64,000 nt of DNA from WHSW01 sp963842795 (GCA_963842795.1 CAWJHV010000018.1:62001-126000), one strand, 5' to 3'; positions 8,455 to 17,267 are shown, numbered from the stretch's first letter. Numbers and translations: made by a program. The notes: generated by a model from the sequence alone, not told the origin.

Positions 8455-9158
8455 TTGAGCGACCCCCGCAGCCATGCGGTCAGCCGGGCGAGGTAGGGCT
8501 GCTCGGGAAACTCGCCCGGGTCGACGCGCCGATCGACGAGCTCGGTGACCTGCGCGCCCTCGGCGCGAAGCGCGCGCGAGCAGCGGCTCTCGGCAAGCGG
8601 CGTGACGATCGTCGCCGGGGCCGGCGCCTGCGCCCGCGCGCGCCGCGGCTGGGTCTTCGCGTCGGCCCGAGACGGCCGGGTCAGGATCAGGACCTGTGCC
8701 CAAAGCCGCGGCCAGCGCTGGTCGCGGGCGCGCAGGGCGAGGGCGCCGGCGGCCGCGGCGGCCCGCCCCCGCCCGGCGACCAGCAGCCGCCCGGGATCGC
8801 CGTCAAGCTCGGCGGCGTGGTCGGCGGCCCACTCGAGCGCGCCGGCGGCGCGCTCCAGCGCCGACTCCGGGGCATCGTCGCGGCGCGCCGCCCAGGAGGC
8901 CCGCAGGACGAGCGCGCCCAGACCGGCGCAGAGCGCGTCGCACATGGTGTCGTCGGCGCGACCGGCGCCACTCGTGGGGCTCGGATCCGCGAGCACGACG
9001 ATCACCGGCGGGGGCGAGCCGAGCGCCTGGCTCGCCGGCCAGCGAACCCGCACGGGGATCGGCCCGCCGCGTCCGCGCAGGCGCAGGTCTGCGGCGCGGC
9101 GGACGCCGAGCGGGAGGGGTGGGTCGATCCGAGGGGCGGTGGCGGGTGGGTCGTGCAT
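8451..9158 (-). CDS. Alpha/beta-hydrolase-like protein lacking catalytic residues
   Basis: 235 aa. The middle resembles hormone-sensitive-lipase-type esterases (DGDPGRLLVAGRGRAAAAAGALALRARD). The nucleophile elbow that should read GDSAG is GRGRA, no HGGG oxyanion hole is visible before it, and no convincing His follows. So it looks like a pseudo-enzyme, perhaps a ligand-binding or protein-binding derivative. It heads a two-gene unit with the ECF sigma factor (GTGA overlap), divergent from the LysR-esterase fusion gene. A sensor or sigma-modulating role is only an inference from this context. Confidence 0.6.
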   Translation of the reverse strand: MHDPPATAPRIDPPLPLGVRRAADLRLRGRGGPIPVRVRWPASQALGSPPPVIVVLADPSPTSGAGRADDTMCDALCAGLGALVLRASWAARRDDAPESALERAAGALEWAADHAAELDGDPGRLLVAGRGRAAAAAGALALRARDQRWPRLWAQVLILTRPSRADAKTQPRRARAQAPAPATIVTPLAESRCSRALRAEGAQVTELVDRRVDPGEFPEQPYLARLTAWLRGSLK

Positions 9159-9211
9159 GGCGCCATCGTCACCGGCGGTCGGCGGTCAGGAAAGTCCGAT
9201 CGCGCAACACG

Positions 9212-9232
9212 GTGATGCGGCTCTTGCATCAC
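9212..9232. promoter_or_regulatory. Perfect 7+7 bp palindrome in divergent promoter region (candidate LysR-type operator)
   Basis: GTGATGC (9212-9218), 7-nt spacer, GCATCAC (9226-9232). It lies in the 104-bp gap between the dead-esterase/sigma unit and the LysR-esterase gene, 30 bp before the latter's ATG. LysR-type regulators usually bind interrupted dyads in such divergent gaps. A CATAAT hexamer at 9251-9256 could be the -10 box of the plus-strand gene. Confidence 0.6.
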
Positions 9233-9262
9233 ACGCTCGGGCGGGGGGCGCATAATCGGTCC

Positions 9263-10489
9263 ATGGCCGACGAGCGCAGCAACGTCCTCGCGTTCCCGCA
9301 GGCGCCCGACGCAATCGAGCTCCGCCACCTGCGCGCCTTCGTCGCCGTCGCCGACGAGCTCAGCTTCTCGCGCGCGGCCGACCGGCTGCACATCTCGCAG
9401 TCGGCCCTCAGCCGGCAGGTGAGCTCCCTCGAGAAGCTGATCGGGACCGATCTGCTGCGCCGCTCGACCCACCGCGTCGAGCTGACCCTGGCGGGCGAGG
9501 CGCTGCTCGAGCGCACCCACAGCCTGCTCGAAGGCGTGGACGAGGCGGTCACGACGACGCAGTCGGTGGGCGGCGAGCTCGCCTTCCGCCTCGCCCAGTA
9601 CTGGGCGCCCGTGTTGGCCACCGCGGAGCAGGGCATCCCGCTGGCCGAGCGTCGCGCCGCGATCGAGGGCCTGTTCGCCCAGTTTCCGCCGCCGGACGGG
9701 ATCGACGTCGAGCCGGTCAACGCAGGCGGCGTCGCCTCGTTTCGGATCGGCCCCGACCTGAGCCTGCCGGCCACCATCCTCTACCTGCACGGCGGCGGGC
9801 ACACGTTCGGATCCTCATACGGTCACCGGGGCGTGATCGGCGCCGTGGCCGCGGCGGCAAGCGCGACGGCGCTCGGCCCCGAATACCGGCTCTCGCCGGA
9901 GCACCCGTTCCCGGCCGACGTCGAGGACGCCGAGCGCGCGTACGGGTGGATGGTCTCGGGTGGGGTCGACCCGCGCCGAATCGTCGTCGCCGGAGACTCC
10001 TCCGGGGCGGGACTCGGGATGGCGCTGCTCCTGAAGCTGAAGCGCGACGGTGGGCCGATGCCCGGGGGTGCGGTCTGGTTCTGCCCCTGGGTCGACATCA
10101 CCGGCAGCACCCTGCGGATCGCGAGCAGGACGAACGAGCTGGCCGAGACGATGGCGGGGCTCGTCCTGCCCCTGGTCGACGGCTACCTCGCCGGCCACCC
10201 GAGCGACGAGCCGCTCCTGAACCCGCTCAAACAGGACCTGTCGGGGCTGCCGCCCATGCTGATCCAGGGGGCGACGGGCGATCCCCAGCGCGAGGATGCG
10301 CATCAGCTCGCGGAGCGGGCCCGTGCCCACGGGGTCGACGCGAGGCTCGAGCTCTACCCGGTCGAGACGCATTCGTTCCAGACCTTCTGGTCGTTCCTCC
10401 CGGAGGCGCGGGAGGCGGTCGAGCAGGCCGGGCGGTTCATCGGCTCGGGGGCCGCGGGACGCGGCTACTCCGTGGCCGAGGCCGGATGA
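9263..10489 (+). CDS. LysR-type HTH domain fused to an HSL-family alpha/beta-hydrolase
   Basis: 408 aa. Residues about 17-80 are a LysR winged helix-turn-helix (ELRHLRAFVAVADELSFSRA, LHISQSALSRQVSSLEK, TLAGEALLERT) followed by the linker helix (81-99). In place of the periplasmic-binding-type effector domain comes a complete hormone-sensitive-lipase-family esterase. It has a cap region (about 105-160), oxyanion HGGG at 176-179, nucleophile elbow GDSSG with Ser246, Asp340 or Asp345 in GATGDPQREDA, and His370 in ETHSF. All triad positions are present, so the hydrolase may be active. A regulator that senses and cleaves an ester ligand is a plausible inference. The ATG was chosen at the start of the LysR similarity; the longer open frame upstream overlaps the divergent gene. 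Confidence 0.85.
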   Translation: MADERSNVLAFPQAPDAIELRHLRAFVAVADELSFSRAADRLHISQSALSRQVSSLEKLIGTDLLRRSTHRVELTLAGEALLERTHSLLEGVDEAVTTTQSVGGELAFRLAQYWAPVLATAEQGIPLAERRAAIEGLFAQFPPPDGIDVEPVNAGGVASFRIGPDLSLPATILYLHGGGHTFGSSYGHRGVIGAVAAAASATALGPEYRLSPEHPFPADVEDAERAYGWMVSGGVDPRRIVVAGDSSGAGLGMALLLKLKRDGGPMPGGAVWFCPWVDITGSTLRIASRTNELAETMAGLVLPLVDGYLAGHPSDEPLLNPLKQDLSGLPPMLIQGATGDPQREDAHQLAERARAHGVDARLELYPVETHSFQTFWSFLPEAREAVEQAGRFIGSGAAGRGYSVAEAG

Positions 10490-10563
10490 CGACCTGAAGC
10501 GGCGGGCGTGCGGGGGCACCGATCCGCACGTCCATCCTCCTGACGCCTGGCTCGACGCCGAGC

Positions 10564-12036
10564 CTACCCTGCGCACGGCGTGCCGTCCGCCGCGACCCCG
10601 CTCGCCGGGCACGGCATCACGGCCGGCGGCTGCCAGCCGGTGCCGTCGAGGATCCCGAAGCGCGCCTCGCGGGTCTCGTAGAGGCGCCAGATCAGCCGGA
10701 ACGCGCCGGGCGGGGACGGGATCCAGTTCTGCGCCTGGCCGGCGTCGGCCGGCTGCTCGGCCTGCACGTAGAGGTCCAGCGAGCCGTCGGGGTTGTAGTG
10801 CAGGTCGGAGCGATCGTTGAGCAGGTAGCGATCGAACGGGTTGGCGAACAGGAAGACCTGCGAGTCGTAGAGCGTCAGCGACCAGAACGCCTTCGCGGGG
10901 ATCGGCAGGTCGCCGGCGGGGATGTGGAGCACGTAGCGGCCCGCGCCGGTGAGCGGGCTGAGGTCGTTCGCCGTCTGCGTGAAGGCGTAGATCGCGACCT
11001 TCGGCTTCAGCGCCCCGACCCCGACCCTGTCGGTGAGCGCTCGCAGCTCGTAGTCGGTTCCGTAGTGGCCGATGTCGCCGAGCAGGTAGCCGTTGTGGTC
11101 ACCGAACCCGGTCACGTATCGGGCGGCGATCTTGGCCTGGATGTTGTCCGGGCCGTCGGTGACCGCGTCGCGCATCCCGCGCAGCGTCTCGGCGCTGAGC
11201 GAGGGGTCCGCGGCGGGGTCGAGCCCGGTCCCGACGCCGATCGTGGCCAGTCGCTGGAGCAGCGGCGCGTCGGCGGCGGGTGGCTCGAAGCGCTTCATCT
11301 GGCGCCCGAGCGCGCCGTAGAAGGCGAGCGGGTCGTCGCCGGCCCCCAACCCGGGGATCGTCGCCTGGTCGGCCGTGGTGTCGACCGGCTCGATGGCCGG
11401 CGGCTTGTAGCGGCGGCGGTAGTGCGAGAGCGGCAGCAGCCGGTAGGAGTTCTGGATCCTGTTGACCCGCTCGGTGTCGGACTCGTCTTCGATCAGGGTC
11501 CGGCCGATGAGCCAGACGCGGTCGTAGGGCGAGCGGATCCGGGTCACGCCCTTCGGCAGCCGACCCTCGAAGCCCGGGCCCACGATGGCGAAGTCGCCGC
11601 CGCCGCTGGCGCCGGTCGGGGTGCCGATGTTGCGGAAGTTCTCGGTCCACGGCGAGACCAGCTCGAAGTCGAAGAAGCGGTGCATCCGCGGCACGTGGAG
11701 GACCTGAGGGCTGCGGGAGAGGTCGAGCCAGGCGAGCGAATAGAGCGTGTCGTGGTTCGGGGCGACCACGGTCCTGTCCTCGGGCTGGGCGAGCTTGCGC
11801 GCGTGGCTCAGCCGGTTGACCGGGGCGTTGCCGCGCCCGTCGGACTTGCTGACACTGGTCGAGGTGCGGAAGATGCGCTGCGTGTCGAGCAGCGGGATGC
11901 CGTACTGGTAGGCCTCCGAGCCGAGCGCGTAGCCGGTGTCGTAGTCCGACTGCGCACTCGCCTGCGCGGCCGTGGCCCCCAGGCAGCAGAGGGCGGCGCC
12001 TATGGCCAGGGCGATCCGCACCATCGTCGTATCCAA
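10564..12036 (-). CDS. Secreted DUF1254/DUF1214 domain protein
   Basis: 490 aa with a signal peptide (hydrophobic about residues 6-25, ending ATAAQASAQ). The DUF1254 part (about 50-190) includes PNHDTLYSLAWLDLS and RMHRFFDFELVSPWT. The DUF1214 part (about 350-465) includes AFWSLTLYDSQVFLFANPF, LNDRSDLHYNPDGSL and NWIPSPPGAFRLIWRLY. The two domains commonly occur together in exported bacterial proteins whose biochemical role is not established. Start could be 12036 or the internal ATG at 12024 (MVRIALA), which gives a more typical signal peptide. Divergent from the ABC1 kinase gene with about 50 bp between. Confidence 0.85.
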   Translation of the reverse strand: MDTTMVRIALAIGAALCCLGATAAQASAQSDYDTGYALGSEAYQYGIPLLDTQRIFRTSTSVSKSDGRGNAPVNRLSHARKLAQPEDRTVVAPNHDTLYSLAWLDLSRSPQVLHVPRMHRFFDFELVSPWTENFRNIGTPTGASGGGDFAIVGPGFEGRLPKGVTRIRSPYDRVWLIGRTLIEDESDTERVNRIQNSYRLLPLSHYRRRYKPPAIEPVDTTADQATIPGLGAGDDPLAFYGALGRQMKRFEPPAADAPLLQRLATIGVGTGLDPAADPSLSAETLRGMRDAVTDGPDNIQAKIAARYVTGFGDHNGYLLGDIGHYGTDYELRALTDRVGVGALKPKVAIYAFTQTANDLSPLTGAGRYVLHIPAGDLPIPAKAFWSLTLYDSQVFLFANPFDRYLLNDRSDLHYNPDGSLDLYVQAEQPADAGQAQNWIPSPPGAFRLIWRLYETREARFGILDGTGWQPPAVMPCPASGVAADGTPCAG

Positions 12037-12088
12037 CCCGATTTCGGAACTGCAGTAGCGGTCCAGCGTCGCGGGTACCCTGCGGCCG

Positions 12089-13504
12089 GTGAGCGACGAT
12101 ATGAAGATCCCGAAGGGCCGGGCGCGGCGCTCGGCGAAGCTCGGCTCGGCGCTAGGCGGGCAGGCGGCCCGCTACGCGGGCACCAGGGCGGCGACCCTCG
12201 GGCGCTCGGAGGAGGACCGGGCTGAGAAGCTCGAGGCGCGCCACCTGGAGACGGCGCTGAAGATGGTGAGCACCCTCGGCGAGATGAAGGGCGCTGCGAT
12301 GAAGATCGGTCAGCTCGCCTCGTTCATCGACACCGAGTTCCTGCCACCGGAGTACGCCGAGCTCTACCAGGAGGAGCTGGCGAAGCTGCGGACCTCGGCG
12401 CCGCCGATGCCCTGGGAGCGGGTCTCGACGGTGATCGAGGAGGAGTACGGCGAGCCGGTGGAGGAGCACTTCTCGGAGTTCGAGCCCGAGGCGTTCGCCG
12501 CCGCTTCGATCGGCCAGGTGCATCGCGCGAAGCTGCTCGACGGACGCCCGGTCGCGGTGAAGATCCAGTATCCGGGCGTCGCCGAGGCGCTCGAGTCGGA
12601 CATGCGCAACGCGGGCATGCTCGTCCGCCTGGCGAAGGCGATCGCCCCGGGCCTGGACGCCAAGTCGGTCGCCGAGGAGCTGCGCGAGCGGGTGCTGGAG
12701 GAGCTCGACTACGAGTTCGAGGCCCAGAACCAGCGCACCTTCTCCCGCGCCTATCGCGGCCACCCGTTCATCTACGTGCCCGACGTGATCACCCGCCTGT
12801 CCCGCCGCAGGGTCCTGGTGACCGAGTTCGTCGACGGCATCGGCTTCGAGGAGGTCAAGGAGCTCGACGACGAGCAGCGCAGCCGCTTCGGCGAGATCGT
12901 CTTCCGCTTCTGCTTCGGCTCGATCTACCACCTGCAGCACTTCAACGCCGACTCCCACCCCGGCAACTACCTGCTGATGGGCGACGGCCGGGTCGCCTTC
13001 CTCGACTTCGGGATGACGAAGAAGCTCGACGGCGAGCAGATCGAGCTCGAGCAGGCGGCGCTCGACGCCGCGATCCGCAAGGACCCCGAGGCGCTGCGCC
13101 AGCGCCTGGCCGACCTGGGGTTCGTGAAGAAGCCGACCAAGCTCGACGCCGAGCACCTGATGGACCACGTGATGCTGGTCGGCGGCTGGTACATCGAGGA
13201 CCGCACCTACAGGGTCTCGACCCGGCGGGTGATGAAGATCATCGAATCGGCCTCGGACCCGCGCTCCGAGTACTTCCAGGTGATGCGGCGGGAGAGCATC
13301 CCCGCGGACGAGCTCATGGGGCGGCGGATGGAGATCGGGGTGATCGCGGTGCTCGCCCAGCTGGGCGCCGAGCGCAACTGGCACCGGATCATGCGCGAGT
13401 GGGTGTACGCGGACGAGCCCGAGACGGAGCTCGGAGAGCAGGAGTGGGAGTACTTCGAAGCGCGCGGCGTGCGGCGAGTGCCCGGGATCGCGACGGGGCT
13501 CTAG
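12089..13504 (+). CDS. ABC1/AarF (UbiB-like) atypical kinase family protein
   Basis: 471 aa, GTG start. It has the defining KxGQ motif (MKGAAMKIGQLASF, residues about 68-81), the alanine-rich loop (AAASIGQVHRA) that replaces the Gly-rich loop, the catalytic Lys (VAVKIQYPGV), the HADSHPGN-type loop (FNADSHPGNYLL) and the DFG-equivalent (FLDFGMTKKL). UbiB-family proteins act in isoprenoid quinone or lipid metabolism at membranes. No membrane helix is evident at the C-terminus here. Monocistronic, divergent from the DUF1254 gene. Confidence 0.9.
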   Translation: MSDDMKIPKGRARRSAKLGSALGGQAARYAGTRAATLGRSEEDRAEKLEARHLETALKMVSTLGEMKGAAMKIGQLASFIDTEFLPPEYAELYQEELAKLRTSAPPMPWERVSTVIEEEYGEPVEEHFSEFEPEAFAAASIGQVHRAKLLDGRPVAVKIQYPGVAEALESDMRNAGMLVRLAKAIAPGLDAKSVAEELRERVLEELDYEFEAQNQRTFSRAYRGHPFIYVPDVITRLSRRRVLVTEFVDGIGFEEVKELDDEQRSRFGEIVFRFCFGSIYHLQHFNADSHPGNYLLMGDGRVAFLDFGMTKKLDGEQIELEQAALDAAIRKDPEALRQRLADLGFVKKPTKLDAEHLMDHVMLVGGWYIEDRTYRVSTRRVMKIIESASDPRSEYFQVMRRESIPADELMGRRMEIGVIAVLAQLGAERNWHRIMREWVYADEPETELGEQEWEYFEARGVRRVPGIATGL

Positions 13505-13614
13505 GCCGAGGCTCCCCGCGTCCAGCGAGCGGTGCCTGACTCCTGAATAGCGAGAGCGAGCCACCTCTCGGTGCGATGTTGTGGACACGACGCCGCCGTT
13601 GGGCCGCGGGGGCT

Positions 13615-15225
13615 CTAGGCCGAGGCGGGTTCCGGGGCGGCGTCGCCCGGCGCCGGCTTCGGCGCCTCCGCGGGTTGGGCGGCCGTGGGCCGGACGCCGC
13701 GGATCGCGATGATCAGCCCGATCAGGGCGATCGCGGCCACCACCCGAAGGCTGAGCTGGATCCCGCCGACGAACGAGTCCTTGACCACGTCGAGGACTTT
13801 GTCGGCAACGGAGGTGTCGAACTGGTTGAAGGCCGCGTTGCCGGGCTCGGTGCCGGCGAGATAACCGTGGATCACCCCCGCCCGGTCGCCGGTCATCTCG
13901 AGGCCGGCGTCGTGAGCCTGGCTGACCACCAGGTCCTCGGAGCGGCTCGCGAACAGCGCGGTTGTCAACCCGAGTCCGACGGCCCCGCCCGCGATCTGGA
14001 ACATGTACGTGATCCCGCCGGCGAGGCTCGAGCGGCTGGCGTCGAGCATCGTCACGGCGGCGGTGGTGATCGCGGGGTAGAAGAACCCGGCGCCGATCCC
14101 GGTCAGGGCGAGGCCCGGGATCAGCACCGCATAGCCCGAGTCGACGCCGAAGAAGGAGACGACCAGGGGCCCGGCGGCGAGCAGGGCGGTGCCGGCGATG
14201 ATCACCTTGCGGCCGCCGAGGCGGTCGTAGAGGCGGGGCGTGAGGAAGGCGACGAGCCCGAACAGGCCGAGCATCGGCAGCATCCCGAACCCCGCCTTCA
14301 GAGCCGAGAAGCCGAGGATCTTCTCCATGAGCTGCGGCCCATAGAGGACGATCGAGAAGAAGACGGCCGAGAGCATCAGCACCGTCAGGCAGGCGGCGCG
14401 GAAGCCCCTGTTCGCCATGACGTCCGGAGGGATCAGCGCCGCCTCGCCGGCGCGGCGCTCGACCTCGAGGAAGGTGACGAGCAGGACAACGCCGAGCACG
14501 AACATGCCCAGGACGCGGACGTCGGTCCAGCCCCAGTCGGCCGCCTGGTCGAGGCCGAGCAGCAGGGCGACCAAGCCTCCGGAGACGGTGGCGACCCCCA
14601 GGTAGTCGATCTTCCGCTCGCCGGCCTCGACCGGGGGCTCGTGGACGAACTTCGCGGTGGCGAGCGCGGCGAAGGCGGCGATCGGCACGTTGAGCCAGAA
14701 GATGGCCCGCCAGCTGAGCTCGTCGGTGAGGACGCCGCCGATCAGCGGACCGAGGGCGTTGCCGAGCCCGGCGATCCCGAGAATCAGCCCGCCCGCGAGC
14801 GCCGCGCGCTCGGCGGGCAGGGCGGCGAACGTCATGCCGAGGATCGCCGGCCACATCAGGGCCCCGCCGACGCCCATCCCCACCCGGGCACCGATCAGGA
14901 GGGGGGCGTTCGGAGCGATCGCCCCCAGCAGCGAGAAGCCGGCGAAGATCGCCGTGCCGATGAAGAAGATCTTGCGCCGGCCGAGCATGTCGGCGAGCCG
15001 CCCGCCGGTCACCAGGCCCATGCCGAATACGAGCGCGTAGGCGTTGACCGTCCACTGGATGGTGGCGACGTCGACGTCGAAGTCCTGCTCCATCGCCGGC
15101 AGGGCCACGTTGAGCGCCGTGAAGTCGTTGGCGATCACGAGCACGCCGAGGCCCATCGCGAACAACGCAAGGAGCGTCCCGCGAGAGAGTCCGCCCGGAG
15201 CCGCCATCGACTTGACTGTAGTCAC
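13615..15225 (-). CDS. MFS multidrug-type transporter, DHA2 (EmrB/QacA) family
   Basis: 536 aa, strongly hydrophobic with about 14 membrane segments. Features are ALNVALPAMEQDF after helix 1, motif A GGRLADMLGRRKIFF between helices 2 and 3, and motif C-like GIAGLGNALGPLIGG in helix 5, typical of drug:proton antiporters of the DHA2 family. A long periplasmic loop precedes the last helix, and an alanine/proline-rich tail ends the protein. The start at 15225 may be replaced by ATG at 15207 (MAAPGG). Substrate unknown. Divergent from the DUF6159-like membrane protein, with about 40 bp between. Confidence 0.9.
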   Translation of the reverse strand: MTTVKSMAAPGGLSRGTLLALFAMGLGVLVIANDFTALNVALPAMEQDFDVDVATIQWTVNAYALVFGMGLVTGGRLADMLGRRKIFFIGTAIFAGFSLLGAIAPNAPLLIGARVGMGVGGALMWPAILGMTFAALPAERAALAGGLILGIAGLGNALGPLIGGVLTDELSWRAIFWLNVPIAAFAALATAKFVHEPPVEAGERKIDYLGVATVSGGLVALLLGLDQAADWGWTDVRVLGMFVLGVVLLVTFLEVERRAGEAALIPPDVMANRGFRAACLTVLMLSAVFFSIVLYGPQLMEKILGFSALKAGFGMLPMLGLFGLVAFLTPRLYDRLGGRKVIIAGTALLAAGPLVVSFFGVDSGYAVLIPGLALTGIGAGFFYPAITTAAVTMLDASRSSLAGGITYMFQIAGGAVGLGLTTALFASRSEDLVVSQAHDAGLEMTGDRAGVIHGYLAGTEPGNAAFNQFDTSVADKVLDVVKDSFVGGIQLSLRVVAAIALIGLIIAIRGVRPTAAQPAEAPKPAPGDAAPEPASA

Positions 15226-15266
15226 GGCCGTGCCGATATGAACGGCGAGCGACCAAGGAGAGAGGG

Positions 15267-16100
15267 ATGAACCGGATCAAGCAGGGATGGGGACTGACGA
15301 AGAAGAGCTGGGCGCTTCTGCGCTCCCACCGCGAGCTCTTCCGGTTCCCGATCTACGGGGCCCTCCTGGCGATCGCGATCGTGCTGGTCACGGTCGGCCC
15401 CGGCCTCTATTTGATCGACGACGGCCAGCGGGTGGTCGGCGGCGTCCTGGTCGCGATCGGGCTCTACCTGTCGGCGTTCGTGGCCGTCTACTTCGGCGTC
15501 GCCCTGGCGGCCACCGCCGACGCGATCTTCCGCGGTGGTCAGGCGACGATCGCCGACGGGTTCGCGGTCGCGCGCTCGCGGGTGGGCGCGATCGCGGGCT
15601 GGGCGGCGCTCGCAGCCCTGGTGGGGACCCTGATCTCCCTGATCCAATCGAGCGGCTCGATCGGCGAGGCGATCATCGGCTCGCTGATCGGCGCGGCGTG
15701 GTCATTGATCACCTTCATGGCCGTCCCGGTCATCACCTTCGAGGGCACCGGGCCCTGGACGACGCTGAAGCGCTCGGCGACCCTGTTCAAGGACCGCTGG
15801 GCGGGCCAGGTGACCGGCAACGTCGCGATCGGCGGCATCGTCGGCCTGCTCGGCGTCCTCCCCGCGATCCTGCTGATCGCCGGCGGCGCCTACCTGTGGG
15901 CGTCGGGCGACGGCGGCGCGGGGCTGGCGGCCGGGGCGGTGATCGTCCTCATCGGCGTCATCCTGCTGGTCGTCTCGATGCTGATCATCCAGGCGATGCG
16001 AGGCGTGTTCGGCGTCGCCCTGTACCGCTTCGCGACCGGAGGCGAGCTGACCACCGGCTTCACCCAGGCGGACCTCGAGTCCGCGGTCCGGACCAGATAA
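15267..16100 (+). CDS. Multi-pass membrane protein (DUF6159-like)
   Basis: 277 aa with about six hydrophobic segments (about residues 30-52, 60-82, 110-130, 140-160, 190-212, 225-250). The opening MNRIKQGWGLTKKSWALLRS and the middle TLKRSATLFKDRWAGQVTGN look like a repeated amphipathic RxxxLFK module seen in DUF6159-type proteins. Function unknown. AGGAGAG precedes the ATG. The TAA stop overlaps the first unit of a 23-bp tandem repeat. Confidence 0.75.
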   Translation: MNRIKQGWGLTKKSWALLRSHRELFRFPIYGALLAIAIVLVTVGPGLYLIDDGQRVVGGVLVAIGLYLSAFVAVYFGVALAATADAIFRGGQATIADGFAVARSRVGAIAGWAALAALVGTLISLIQSSGSIGEAIIGSLIGAAWSLITFMAVPVITFEGTGPWTTLKRSATLFKDRWAGQVTGNVAIGGIVGLLGVLPAILLIAGGAYLWASGDGGAGLAAGAVIVLIGVILLVVSMLIIQAMRGVFGVALYRFATGGELTTGFTQADLESAVRTR

Positions 16101-16166
16101 CTCGCGCCACGTCCTCGGCACAACTCGCGCCACGTCCTCGGCACAACTCGCGCCACGTCCTCGGCT
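16099..16166. repeat. 23-bp tandem repeat, three copies
   Basis: The unit aactcgcgccacgtcctcgg(cac) occurs at 16099, 16122 and 16145, the last incomplete. It starts in the stop codon of the membrane protein and fills the gap between two convergent genes. The copies are identical over their shared length, which indicates recent amplification. Confidence 0.9.
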
Positions 16167-16177
16167 CTCGCCTTGGA

Positions 16178-16987
16178 TCAATTGTCCGCGGCTACGCCGC
16201 GGACCTTTTCGTCTGCTTCCGCGTCCGGGCGTGCGCGGTGATCCGTGGGGGCCAGTAGGCGCGGGTCGTTGCTGCAGATGCCGTCGACGCCCAGGGTCAT
16301 GAGGCGGTCGATGCGCTCCGGCTCGTCGACGGTCCACGCGATCACCGCGACCTCGACCGAGTGCGCGGCGTCGACCAGGCGCCGCGTGATCAGCGGGTGA
16401 TAGACCCACACGGCCCAGACGCCGAGCTCCGGGGCACGGGAACGGACGAGGCCCGGCAGGCGGGCGCGCATCGAGGCCGAGCCGGCGAGGAACACCGGGC
16501 GCAGCCAGCGGTTGCGCGACCAGTCGCGGCTCACCTTGGGCAGGGTCCAGCCGCGGTCGAGCCCGGGAGCACCGTCGCGCAGGTAGGCGAGGCTGTCGAG
16601 CTCCATGGTCGAGACCATCGCCCGGTCGGTGAGCCCGCGTTCGGCGAGCGCAGCGACTACCTCGTCCTCGCGCCCGGCGACCTTCAGGTCGAGGTCGAAG
16701 CGCACCGCGTCGAGCGGGGGGCGGGAGAAGGCGTCGAACGCCTCGGCGAGCGTCAGCGGCTCGCGCCGGCGGGCGTCGCCCCAGTCGTGGGCGATCACCA
16801 GCGGCCCGCCGCCCGCGGCCGGGCCGGCGGCGGCGCGGCGCCAGTCGTCGCCGGGCGCGAAGTCGGACCGCGGGCGCAGCACGTCCAGCTCGATCACCTC
16901 GGCGCCCGCGTCGACTGCGGCGCCGAAGCTCTCGAGCGTGTTGCCGGGCGCGATCGCGTCGGCGCCCTTGTGTCCGATCCGCAGCAC
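16178..16987 (-). CDS. Glycerophosphodiester phosphodiesterase family protein
   Basis: 269 aa, GTG start. GDPD signatures: RIGHKGADAIAPGNTLESF at the N-terminus (catalytic His, the usual HRG being HKG), VIELDVLRPR (metal ligands Glu-x-Asp), IAHDWG (second His), a DLDLK segment, and the C-terminal VIAWTVDEPERIDRLMTLGVDGICSNDP. It hydrolyses glycerophosphodiesters to glycerol-3-phosphate and alcohol. No signal peptide is visible, so it is probably cytosolic. A Gly/Ala-rich insert follows the first metal site. It lies 7 nt downstream of a small membrane protein and is likely cotranscribed with it. Confidence 0.9.
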   Translation of the reverse strand: MLRIGHKGADAIAPGNTLESFGAAVDAGAEVIELDVLRPRSDFAPGDDWRRAAAGPAAGGGPLVIAHDWGDARRREPLTLAEAFDAFSRPPLDAVRFDLDLKVAGREDEVVAALAERGLTDRAMVSTMELDSLAYLRDGAPGLDRGWTLPKVSRDWSRNRWLRPVFLAGSASMRARLPGLVRSRAPELGVWAVWVYHPLITRRLVDAAHSVEVAVIAWTVDEPERIDRLMTLGVDGICSNDPRLLAPTDHRARPDAEADEKVRGVAADN

Positions 16988-16994
16988 CGGGCAG

Positions 16995-17267
16995 CTACTT
17001 TCCGAGCGCGTCGCGGCGCGCCGCGACCAGCAGGCGGATGATCGCGCCGAGGCCGGCGAGCATCCCCGCCCCGGTGAGCCCGGCGGCGAGCGAGATCACG
17101 GCGACGATGCCGCGGTTCTCGCGCTGGAGCTCGTCGAGGCCGGGGAGGCTGCTCTCCGAGCTCGCGATCGCAATCGCCGAGATCACGCCGAGGCCGATCA
17201 CGGCCACCGCGCCCCAGAGCAGCGCCCGCCCGAGCGTGTCCAGCAAGCCAAGCGCGCGCTCGTCCAC
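16995..17267 (-). CDS. Small two-helix membrane protein
   Basis: 90 aa, GTG start. There are two hydrophobic segments (about residues 13-35 and 53-80) separated by a charged loop (SSLPGLDELQREN). No known family recognised. It sits directly upstream of the glycerophosphodiesterase (7-nt gap) and divergent from the 17315 gene, so cotranscription with the phosphodiesterase is likely. Confidence 0.7.
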   Translation of the reverse strand: MDERALGLLDTLGRALLWGAVAVIGLGVISAIAIASSESSLPGLDELQRENRGIVAVISLAAGLTGAGMLAGLGAIIRLLVAARRDALGK

